The translations under genes were made by a program, and so were the position numbers. From Nocardioides sp. (GTDB lineage Bacteria > Actinomycetota > Actinomycetes > Propionibacteriales > Nocardioidaceae): DNA of 7,873 bases. Positions 1 to 6,081 of this stretch are shown here, piece after piece. The first letter of the stretch is position 1; each line of letters opens with the position of its first letter. The notes below the pieces were generated by a model that saw only the letters and a program-made list of their open reading frames with translations, made no database searches and was not told where the DNA came from. The DNA is taken from positions 41,492 to 49,364 of the forward strand of contig DOWL01000169.1 in NCBI GenBank assembly GCA_003519585.1, written 5' to 3'.

Positions 1-1013
1 GCGAGCAGGCGTGGCAGCGGAAGGGATCGGGCGAGTTCGACGACCCGGTCTCGCTGGCGTCGCTCCAGAACGGGCTGGACGCGGGTACGGCGCTGGTCGC
101 CTACGTCGTGACCGCTACCCGGGTCGTCGCGCTGGTGGTCACGGACCGCGGCACCGCGCGGCACGACCTCGGCGATCGCGCCGCCCTTGACGACGTGCTC
201 GGCGGCCTGCTGCCCGACCTCGACATGGCGGCGGCCGACCTCCCCGAACCGCTGGCCGGTTCGGTGCGCGGGGCGCTGGCTCGCCGGCTGGATGCCGTGG
301 CCGCGCTCCTCGTCGCGCCACTGCTGCCCGACCTCGGCGATCGTCGCGTCGTGCTGACCCCGTCGGGGGTGCTGGCCGGTGTGCCGTGGACGCTGCTTCC
401 CGGGCTCGTGGGTCGGTCGGTCACTGTCGCGCAGAGCGCGACGTCCTGGCTGGTCCGGTGCGCGACCCCGTTGCGGACCGGGTCGGCGGGCTTCGTCGCC
501 GGGCCGCGCGTCGTACGCGCCGAGGCGGAGGTCCGTGCTGGCGCCGCGGCCTGGCCCGGTGCGCCGGTGCTGACCGGACCGGCGGCGACGGCGGCCGCGG
601 TCTCCGAGCTCGCCGGTCGGGTCGACGTGGTCCACCTCGCCGCGCACGGTCGACACTCCGCGGAGAACCCGCTGTTCTCGGGTCTCGAACTGGTCGACGG
701 TCCGTGGTTCGGCTACGACATCGACCAACTGCCCGCCGTACCGGACGTGGTGCTGCTCTCCGCCTGCGAGGTCGGTCGCTCGTCGGTCCGCTGGGGCGAG
801 GAGCTGATCGGCATGACCGCCGCCTGGCTGCACGCCGGCGCCCGCCGCGTCGTCGCCAGCCCCGCCGCGGTCAACGACGTCGCCGCCCACGACACACTCG
901 TCCGGGTGCACACCGCTCTCGCCGACGGCACCGACCCCGCTACCGCCCTCGCCGCCACCATCACATCAGTGACCTCCGACGCCGCCCCCGCCCCCTTCGT
1001 CTGCTTCGGCTAA
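1..1013 (+). CDS. CHAT-domain cysteine protease, C-terminal part (5' end outside window)
   Basis: The open frame runs in from the window edge (first full codon at base 3) to TAA at 1011-1013, so the visible ATG at 108 is internal. The visible part is a CHAT domain (caspase/HetF-associated with TPRs), a clan CD peptidase fold. The two hallmark catalytic motifs are present: VVHLAAHG with the His codon at 645-647, and VVLLSACEVG with the Cys codon at 765-767. The following GxSSVRWGEELIGM and the HAGARRVVASPAAVND segment match the family's conserved C-lobe, and the protein ends in PFVCFG, a typical CHAT terminus. Full-length relatives usually carry TPR repeats before this domain; those would lie upstream and cannot be seen. 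It probably acts in the cytoplasm as a protease or as a signalling/defence effector. The substrate is unknown. The domain call is secure; the biological role is not. Confidence 0.9.
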   Translation, partial: EQAWQRKGSGEFDDPVSLASLQNGLDAGTALVAYVVTATRVVALVVTDRGTARHDLGDRAALDDVLGGLLPDLDMAAADLPEPLAGSVRGALARRLDAVAALLVAPLLPDLGDRRVVLTPSGVLAGVPWTLLPGLVGRSVTVAQSATSWLVRCATPLRTGSAGFVAGPRVVRAEAEVRAGAAAWPGAPVLTGPAATAAAVSELAGRVDVVHLAAHGRHSAENPLFSGLELVDGPWFGYDIDQLPAVPDVVLLSACEVGRSSVRWGEELIGMTAAWLHAGARRVVASPAAVNDVAAHDTLVRVHTALADGTDPATALAATITSVTSDAAPAPFVCFG

Positions 1014-1016
1014 GGA

Positions 1017-1114
1017 CGCCGAGTCGGCGCTACTGACGTGCAGTAACGACGACTCGGCGCTCCGACAACCACGTCGAGTCGGCGCTACTGACGTGCAGTA
1101 ACGCCGACTCGGCG
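1017..1114. repeat. Two tandem 43-bp palindromic repeats
   Basis: Copies lie at 1017-1059 and 1072-1114, offset by 55 bp and separated by 12 bp. They differ at only 2 of 43 positions. Each is a long inverted repeat: 13-bp outer arms (CGCCGAGTCGGCG type, one mismatch each), then inner arms TACTG/CAGTA around a 5-base ACGTG loop. The first copy starts 3 bases after the CHAT stop codon. They could terminate transcription or be a dispersed extragenic palindrome family. No T-tract follows, so a classic intrinsic terminator is not shown. Confidence 0.85.
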
Positions 1115-1125
1115 TCGGGTGTCCC

Positions 1126-1154
1126 GGAACTTTCCACAGCCCGGAGGTATCTGA
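1126..1154 (+). promoter_or_regulatory. Candidate ECF-sigma-type promoter
   Basis: GGAACTT at 1126-1132 matches the -35 element used by sigma-E-like ECF factors. After 17 bases comes TCTGA at 1150-1154, a fair fit to the TCnnA-type -10. It would start transcription near 1160, about 55 bases upstream of the small gene starting at 1215. The match is by eye only, and such short elements can arise by chance. Confidence 0.35.
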
Positions 1155-1157
1155 CCG

Positions 1158-1169
1158 GTTGTGCACAAC
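1158..1169. promoter_or_regulatory. 12-bp perfect palindrome, possible operator
   Basis: GTTGTGCACAAC is a perfect palindrome. It sits just downstream of the candidate -10 element and would overlap the predicted transcription start of the gene at 1215. A dyad in that place could be a repressor site. No regulator gene is visible nearby, so its identity is unknown. Confidence 0.3.
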
Positions 1170-1214
1170 TCCTCTTCCGCTGAGACCTCGTCCGCAGAAT
1201 CCTCAGGAGACGCC

Positions 1215-1589
1215 ATGACCGTGTCGATCACCAGCCCGGCTCCGTCGTTCGCCGATGACCGCTACGTGGTCGTCTCCGACCCGCGACCGGGCACGATCGT
1301 CGAGCTCGCTCCGGGGAGCCAGCTCGCGGTGAGCTTCCGGCGCGGGATCGGGCCGAGCCAGTGGTACGTCACCGAGCGGCCGGGGTACCTCATCGAGCTC
1401 ACCGAGTCCGGCCACGAGTTCCAGTTCCTCGTCTTCGAGTCCACGGGTGCGCCGGTGCCGCTGCGGCTCGAGCGCCGGCGCCCCGATCGCGAGATGGCGC
1501 ACGAGGTGTGCGAGCTGCTCGTCGTACCGGTCCCTGTCACCGGCGGCGCCGCGCGAACATCCAGCTCCTCATCGCCACGAACCGCATGA
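1215..1589 (+). CDS. Small protein with chagasin/I42-like inhibitor fold (putative)
   Basis: A 124-residue protein, with the ATG at 1215 chosen because AGGAG lies at 1205-1209 with a 5-base gap. A GTG at 1161 would add 18 Ser-rich, unconserved-looking residues and lacks a good ribosome site. The body reads as an all-beta protein: a basic/hydrophobic strand after PGSQLAVSF, then QWYV, HEFQFLVFESTGAPVPLRLERRRPD, and a final ELLVVPV strand. This order resembles the chagasin (MEROPS I42) family pattern: strand, W-containing loop, F-x-F strand with a following G, R-rich L-x-L strand, closing V-x-V strand. The family's NPTTGY loop is not recognisable and there is no signal peptide, so inhibitory activity is uncertain. 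The last 17 or so codons are Ser/Thr/Arg-rich and run antisense into the convergent glycosyltransferase gene. It is a gene with fair certainty; the function is tentative. Confidence 0.6.
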   Translation: MTVSITSPAPSFADDRYVVVSDPRPGTIVELAPGSQLAVSFRRGIGPSQWYVTERPGYLIELTESGHEFQFLVFESTGAPVPLRLERRRPDREMAHEVCELLVVPVPVTGGAARTSSSSSPRTA

Positions 1590-2736
1590 CCGTGACGGCG
1601 AGGTTGGCGACGGTCAGCACGACGACCTCGACCCCGCGATGTGTGCTGCCCGTCGCATGCACCAGCCACAGCGCCGCGCTCGTGACGGCGAGTCCGACCG
1701 CGAAGACGGCCAACCCCTGCAGTTGATGCCGTACGGCGTCGCGCCGTCCGCGGACGCCGAAGGTGAGTCGCCGGTTGAGCGCGGTGTTGCCGACCGCGGT
1801 GAGCAGCAGCGCGAGCAGGTTGGCGGTCAGGGCGTCCGTCCAGCCGCGCAGCAGCAGGTAGAGGCCGGCGTAGACCACGGTCGACGTGAGCCCCACCAGC
1901 GCGAAAATCGCTACCTGCATGCCCAGCCGCCCCGACCCGGCGTCGGCCGATGCGCGGCCGAGCCGCTCGGAGACCTCGGTGAGCGGCAGCCGTCCGGTCA
2001 GCAGGTTGCGGCCGAGGCGGGCGATGCCGCGCACGTCGTCGTACGCCGTGCGCACGATGTCCACCCGGCTGTCCGGGTCGTCGACCCAGTCGACCGGGAC
2101 CTCGTGGATCCGCAGCCCGAGCCGCTCGGCGAGCACCAGCAGTTCGGTGTCGAAGAACCACGCGTCGTCCTCGACCAGCGGCAACACCTCGACCGCGACG
2201 TCGCGACGGATCGCCTTGAACCCGCACTGGGCGTCGGAGAACCGGGTGCGCAGCGCGCCGCGGACCAGCAGGTTGTAGCCGCGCGAGATCACCTCGCGCC
2301 GGGGTCCGCGGACCACCCGCGAGTCGTGTCGAAGCCGGCTGCCGATCGCGAGATCGGAATGGCCGCTGATCAGCGGAGCGACGAGCGGGAGGAGCGCGTT
2401 GAGGTCGGTGGACAGGTCGACGTCCATGTAGACCAGCACCGCCGCGTCGGAGTCGGCCCACACCCTCTTGAGCGCCCGGCCGCGACCCTTCTCGGCCAGA
2501 TGCACCACGCGCACGTCGTCGTACCGATGCGCGAGTCGACGGGCCAGGACCGCCGTGCCGTCGGTGCTCGCGTTGTCGGCGATCGTGATCCGATGGCTCC
2601 AGGGCACATCGGCCAACTGATCTCGCACCCGCACGACCGACGCCTCGAGGTCGGCCTCCTCGTTGTAGACCGGGATGACCACGTCGAGGGTCAGCGTGGC
2701 AAGACCTGGCTCGTACGCCGCTTCTACCGCGGTCAC
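1537..2736 (-). CDS. GT2 family glycosyltransferase fused to a GtrA-like membrane domain
   Basis: A 399-residue protein. Residues about 17-250 form a GT-A glycosyltransferase of family 2, of the dolichyl-phosphate mannose/glucose synthase type: VIPVYNEE at 19-26, ADNASTDGT around 53-61, the metal/nucleotide-binding DVD at 105-107 (YMDVDLST), SDAQCGFKA near 167-175, and WFFDTELL near 193-200. Residues about 273-396 form a four-helix GtrA-like domain ending in RFVAMRSWMF, common in proteins that flip or anchor polyprenyl-linked sugars. The likely reaction is transfer of a sugar from a nucleotide donor to polyprenyl phosphate at the inner membrane face, and perhaps its translocation. The GTG start at 2736 overlaps the TGA of the upstream membrane glycosyltransferase by 4 bases (GTGA), indicating translational coupling. 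The 3' end overlaps the convergent small gene by 53 bases. The sugar is unknown. Confidence 0.9.
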   Translation of the reverse strand: MTAVEAAYEPGLATLTLDVVIPVYNEEADLEASVVRVRDQLADVPWSHRITIADNASTDGTAVLARRLAHRYDDVRVVHLAEKGRGRALKRVWADSDAAVLVYMDVDLSTDLNALLPLVAPLISGHSDLAIGSRLRHDSRVVRGPRREVISRGYNLLVRGALRTRFSDAQCGFKAIRRDVAVEVLPLVEDDAWFFDTELLVLAERLGLRIHEVPVDWVDDPDSRVDIVRTAYDDVRGIARLGRNLLTGRLPLTEVSERLGRASADAGSGRLGMQVAIFALVGLTSTVVYAGLYLLLRGWTDALTANLLALLLTAVGNTALNRRLTFGVRGRRDAVRHQLQGLAVFAVGLAVTSAALWLVHATGSTHRGVEVVVLTVANLAVTVMRFVAMRSWMFARRRR

Positions 2737-4697
2737 GGCGTCGCCGTGAGGTCGTAGAGCGTGACGCCGTCCACGGTCTGGGCGGTGAAGTTCGCCTCGA
2801 CCCAGGTGGCGATCTCGCTGCTCGCGTTGCTGCCACCCAGCTGACCGAACCCGCCGCCGAACCCGCCGCCGAACCCGCCGCCAGCGATGAAGTAGTGGAT
2901 CTCGCCGGCCGTGACGTAGGCCTGGAACTGCTCGAGGGTCGGCGACGGGTCAGAGCCGTTGAAGCCGCCGATCGCCAGCACCGGCTCCTCGCTGGCCAAC
3001 TGGTAGCCGGACGCGCTGTTGGAGCCGACGGCCGCGGCGGCCCAGGTGTACTGCTCGGCGTTCTCCTGGAGCAGCGTGGTGATCGCTGCGGTCGACTCGC
3101 TGCCGTTGAGGAGTCCGCCCGCACCACCACCGCCCCCTCCGCCCGGACCGGCGCCGGGACCGCCTCCGAAGCCGCCGGCACTGCTCGGGCCGGCACTGGG
3201 GATCGACCCGGTGTGTGGGGTGGCCGCGGTCTCCACGGCGTACGCCGTCGGGCCGGCCAGGCAGAGCACCAGTGCGGCCGCGGCGACCCCGGCCGCGGTG
3301 CGGCGGGTCAAGCGGCCGAGGCCGGCGACGGCGAGCGCGACGATCAGCCCCGCAATGAGCACCACCCAGCGCAGCCAGGGCAGGAAGTCGGGCGTGCGAC
3401 CCAGCAGGAAGTAGGCGAGCACCGTGGTCAGCGAGACAGTCGCGCTGGCGAGCCCGGCAGCGAGCAGCGAGCTCCGGTGGGTCCACAGCAGCCAGGCGCC
3501 GATCCCGACCAGGGCGCCGATCGCGGGGGCGAGGGCCACCGTGTAGTAGGCGTGGAAGATCCCGGCCATGAAGCTGAACGTCATTGCGGTGACGAGCAAC
3601 CAGCCGCCCCAGAGCACGAGGCTCGCCCGCGCCAGGTCCGTGCGAGGAGCTCGGCGGGTGAACCACAGCCCGGCGACCAGCAGCAACATCGCGGCCGGCA
3701 GCAGCCAGCCGATCTGGCCGCCGATCTCGTCACCGAGCAGTCGGCCGAGACCGGTCTCGCCCCACTGACCGCCGTTCGCGCCCGCCCCGCCGCCCACCGA
3801 GCCGACCTCGTCGCCGGTGAGCCGGCCCAGGCCGTTGTAGCCGAGCGTGAGCTCGAGGATCGAGTTGTTCTGGCTACCGCCGATGTAGGGCCGGCTCGCG
3901 GCCGGCCAGAGCGAGACGATGGCGACCCACCAGCCGGCGGAGGCGACCAGGGCGACGAGACCGAGCGCCAGGTGGCCGATCCGCTTGGGCAGCGAGCTGT
4001 GTGCGAAGAGCAGGTAGACCAGGCCTAGCGCTGGAACGACGAGGAACGCCTGCAGCATCTTGGTGAGGAACGCGAGCCCGACCAGCGCACCGGCCAGGGC
4101 CAGCCACCTGGCCGGGTGCGCGGTCGTCTCGACCGCACGCAAGGTTGCGTACGCCGAACCGATCAGCAGCAGGGTGAGCAGTGCATCGGGGTTGTCGAAC
4201 CGGAACATCAACACCGCCACCGGGGTGGTGGCCAGCACCACCCCGGCCAGCAGCCCGGCTCCGGTCGAACCGGTCGCCCGCCGGACCGTCGCGTACAGGA
4301 GGCCGACCGCGGCCATTCCGGCCAGCGCCTGCGGCACCAGGAGGCTCCAGGAGGACAGCCCGAAGATCCGGATCGACAGCGCCATCGGCCACAGCGAGAG
4401 CGGAGTCTTGTCGACGGTGATCGCGTTGGCCGCATCGGATGAGCCGAAGAAGAACGCCTTCCACGACTCCGAACCGGCCTGGGCGGCGGCAGCGTAGAAG
4501 CTGTTCGCCCAGCCGGACTCGCCGAGCCCCCATAGGTAGAGAACGCCGGTGCCGAGGAGCAGGGCGACGAGTGCCGGCCGCTCCCAGCGAGCTTGGGCCG
4601 GAGGGGCGGCCGGAGTCGGCGTGGCATCGGGGTCGTCGTTCGGACCGACCGGAGTCGGAGTCGGTCGGGAGGGCAGAAGGAGGCTCATGCCCGCCAC
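2733..4697 (-). CDS. GT39/ArnT-type integral membrane glycosyltransferase (PMT_2 superfamily)
   Basis: A 654-residue polytopic membrane protein. A Pro/Thr-rich cytoplasmic N-terminus (1-40) is followed by about a dozen hydrophobic helices to residue ~495 and then an extracytoplasmic C-terminal domain. The first outer loop carries the family block ESGWANSFYAAAAQ (60-73), SWKAFFFGSSDA (78-89) and ITVDKTPLSLW (93-103). The usual DKPP is DKTP here. MFRFDNPDALL lies near 164-174. Members use polyprenyl-phosphate sugars to glycosylate lipids, wall polymers or proteins outside the membrane. The neighbouring GT2-GtrA protein is the natural donor synthase. The C-terminal domain holds two glycine-rich segments (~507-530 and a G-G-F repeat at ~606-622) and ends in VTLYDLTATP. 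The start is GTG 4697; an ATG at 4688 is equally possible because neither has a clear ribosome site. Confidence 0.88.
   Translation of the reverse strand: MAGMSLLLPSRPTPTPVGPNDDPDATPTPAAPPAQARWERPALVALLLGTGVLYLWGLGESGWANSFYAAAAQAGSESWKAFFFGSSDAANAITVDKTPLSLWPMALSIRIFGLSSWSLLVPQALAGMAAVGLLYATVRRATGSTGAGLLAGVVLATTPVAVLMFRFDNPDALLTLLLIGSAYATLRAVETTAHPARWLALAGALVGLAFLTKMLQAFLVVPALGLVYLLFAHSSLPKRIGHLALGLVALVASAGWWVAIVSLWPAASRPYIGGSQNNSILELTLGYNGLGRLTGDEVGSVGGGAGANGGQWGETGLGRLLGDEIGGQIGWLLPAAMLLLVAGLWFTRRAPRTDLARASLVLWGGWLLVTAMTFSFMAGIFHAYYTVALAPAIGALVGIGAWLLWTHRSSLLAAGLASATVSLTTVLAYFLLGRTPDFLPWLRWVVLIAGLIVALAVAGLGRLTRRTAAGVAAAALVLCLAGPTAYAVETAATPHTGSIPSAGPSSAGGFGGGPGAGPGGGGGGGAGGLLNGSESTAAITTLLQENAEQYTWAAAAVGSNSASGYQLASEEPVLAIGGFNGSDPSPTLEQFQAYVTAGEIHYFIAGGGFGGGFGGGFGQLGGSNASSEIATWVEANFTAQTVDGVTLYDLTATP
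2845..2880. repeat. 3 x 12-bp tandem repeat inside the membrane glycosyltransferase gene
   Basis: Three exact copies of CCGAACCCGCCG stand head to tail at 2845-2856, 2857-2868 and 2869-2880. On the coding (minus) strand they encode the repeated Gly-Gly-Phe-Gly unit. Being a multiple of three, copy-number change would lengthen or shorten the extracytoplasmic glycine linker without a frameshift. Confidence 0.9.
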
Positions 4698-4756
4698 GGT
4701 CGGCGACCCGATTGGGTCTGCGGCGTGCTACCTCTGTGCGCCGCCTGTGGGAGTTT

Positions 4757-4815
4757 CACCGGCCGGCCGGTGAATCTCACGCTCGTCGGCTGAAACTTCC
4801 TGCGCCGAGCGTGAG
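4757..4815. repeat. Cluster of intergenic palindromes between nfo and the glycosyltransferase
   Basis: The 144-base gap 4698-4841 holds a perfect 16-bp palindrome CACCGGCCGGCCGGTG (4757-4772). Next to it is a 10-bp inverted repeat CTCACGCTCG (4776-4785) / CGAGCGTGAG (4806-4815) with a 20-base loop. A degenerate further copy of the GTTTC...CCGGTGA pattern follows at about 4813-4832. The region lies just past the endonuclease IV stop codon, so it could act as a terminator for that gene or be an extragenic palindrome element. No T-tract is seen on the minus strand. Confidence 0.8.
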
Positions 4816-4841
4816 TTTCGTGCGACCGGTGAGGCCACGAC

Positions 4842-5630
4842 CTACAACCGCTCGCGGAGCCAGGCGAAATCGGCCGCGTGCTCGGCGGCGCCACCAGGCG
4901 TCTCACAGATGACCGGTGCATCGGCGTCGCGGACCACAGCGGCCAGCAGCTCGGCATCGATCTTGCCGCTGCCGAAGTTGGCGTGCCGGTCGGCGCCGGA
5001 GTCGAACTCGTCGCGGCTGTCGTTGCAGTGCACCAGGTCGATCCGACCGGTGATCTTGCGGACGTCGTCGACCACCGTGTCGAGTGGGTTGCCGCCGGCG
5101 TGGGCGTGGCAGGTGTCGAGGCAGAAGCCGACCTGGTCGAAGCCCTCGGCCTTGGAGATCGCCTCCCAGACGCCGGCGATCCGGTCGAGGTAGCGGGCCA
5201 TCGCGTTGGTGCCGCCCGCCGTGTTTTCGATGAGCAGCGGGATCTTGATGTCGGTCGCCTCGATAGCCTTGCGCCAGTTGTCGAAGCCCTTCGCCGGGTC
5301 GTCGTCGTCCTGGACGTGGCCGCCGTGGACGATCAACCCCTTCGCGCCGATCTCGGCGGCGGCGTCCATGTGTTGCTGGAGCAGCTTGCGGCCCGGGATG
5401 CGCTGGCGGTTGTTGGTCGTGGCGACGTTGATGAGGTACGGCGCATGGACGTAGAGGGCGATGCCGGCCGCCTCGGCGTCGGCTCGCAGCCCCGCCGCGC
5501 CACCGGCGTAGCGCACCACCGGCCCCTTGTAGCTCTGCGGGTCACCCAGGAAGAACTGCACCACCGTCGTGTCGCGAGCCTGGGCCTCCGCGATCGGGTC
5601 GGTCTGCTCGACGTGGGCTCCGATCAACAT
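4842..5630 (-). CDS. nfo: Deoxyribonuclease IV (endonuclease IV, AP endonuclease family 2)
   Basis: A 262-residue TIM-barrel AP endonuclease. It would cut 5' to abasic sites and remove 3' blocking groups in base excision repair, in the cytoplasm. The trinuclear zinc ligands of the family can all be placed: H62 in VHAPYLIN, H102 in IVHGGHV, E135 in LLIENTAGG, D172 and H175 in GFCLDTCHAH, H201 in HCND, D214 and H216 in DRHANFGSG, and E243 in ICETPGG. The length is slightly below the E. coli enzyme, in line with actinobacterial forms. The metal-site HPG motif reads HGG here. The start is the ATG at 5628-5630, giving the expected N-terminus LIGAHV; the ribosome site is weak. It is followed by the palindrome cluster and then the glycosyltransferase pair on the same strand. 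Function is called with high confidence. Confidence 0.95.
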   Translation of the reverse strand: MLIGAHVEQTDPIAEAQARDTTVVQFFLGDPQSYKGPVVRYAGGAAGLRADAEAAGIALYVHAPYLINVATTNNRQRIPGRKLLQQHMDAAAEIGAKGLIVHGGHVQDDDDPAKGFDNWRKAIEATDIKIPLLIENTAGGTNAMARYLDRIAGVWEAISKAEGFDQVGFCLDTCHAHAGGNPLDTVVDDVRKITGRIDLVHCNDSRDEFDSGADRHANFGSGKIDAELLAAVVRDADAPVICETPGGAAEHAADFAWLRERL

Positions 5631-5675
5631 GCCGTCAGCCTAGGCGCGGCCGCCGACGGTCGGCCGATCGGCCGC

Positions 5676-6034
5676 TCACTGGGCGAGGTAGCCGCCGTCG
5701 ACGGCAAGCACCTTTCCGGTGATGAAGCTCGCCCGGTCCGAGGCGAGGAACGCGATCGCCTGGGCCACCTCGCGCGGGTCGCCGAGCCGGCCCCACGTCC
5801 GGGCGCCGCCGCCATCATCGCATCGGCATCGGCCTCCACCGACACATCGCCCACGACCGCGACCAGCCGGTCGGCGTCGTACCCGGTCGCCTCGACCGTA
5901 CGGCGCAGCGCCGTCTCGTCAAGATCCGTCGCGACGACGCGGGCGCCCTCCTCGAGGAACACCTCGAGGGTCGCTCGCCCGATGCCGCGCGCTGCCTCGG
6001 TCACCACCGCGACCTTGCCGTCCAGGATGTCCAC
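5676..6034 (-). pseudogene. Short-chain dehydrogenase/reductase (SDR) remnant with internal deletion and frameshift
   Basis: From GTG at 6034 the frame reads like an SDR N-terminus: DILDGKVAVV, then a cofactor loop TEAARGIGRA, then a RVVATDLDE strand and [14 protein letters not shown]. At about 5803-5812 the reading changes frame. In the -1/+1 frame the C-terminal end appears: [20 protein letters not shown], then [18 protein letters not shown] and TGA at 5676-5678. The span is 359 bases, not a multiple of three. About 75 N-terminal and 40 C-terminal residues survive out of a usual ~250. The whole middle is gone, including the NAG motif and the Ser-Tyr-x-x-x-Lys catalytic residues. The first glycine of the TGxxxGIG cofactor motif has become Glu. 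It lies between nfo and the kinase gene on the same strand. It cannot make a working oxidoreductase. Confidence 0.88.
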
Positions 6035-6081
6035 AACCGCTGAGGCTAGGGCCAAGACGACCTCCGGGGCGTTCCGGGCGG

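Noticed and set aside
1017..1114. CRISPR array
   Set aside because: There are only two repeat copies, the spacer is 12 bases, the repeats are long full palindromes and there are no cas genes.
1132..1169. DnaA-box-like words (TTTCCACA and TTGTGCACA)
   Set aside because: Both differ from TTRTCCACA, there are only two, and there is no dnaA/dnaN context or AT-rich unwinding region.
1262..3196. 644-codon open frame on the minus strand
   Set aside because: It overlaps the GT2-GtrA gene, the end of the GT39 gene and the small gene in another frame. Its product is Arg/Ala/Pro-rich with no family motif, a usual effect of high GC.
2895..4028. 377-codon open frame on the plus strand
   Set aside because: It is antisense to the well-supported membrane glycosyltransferase. 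Its composition is low-complexity Gly/Arg/Glu/Gln and no domain is recognisable.
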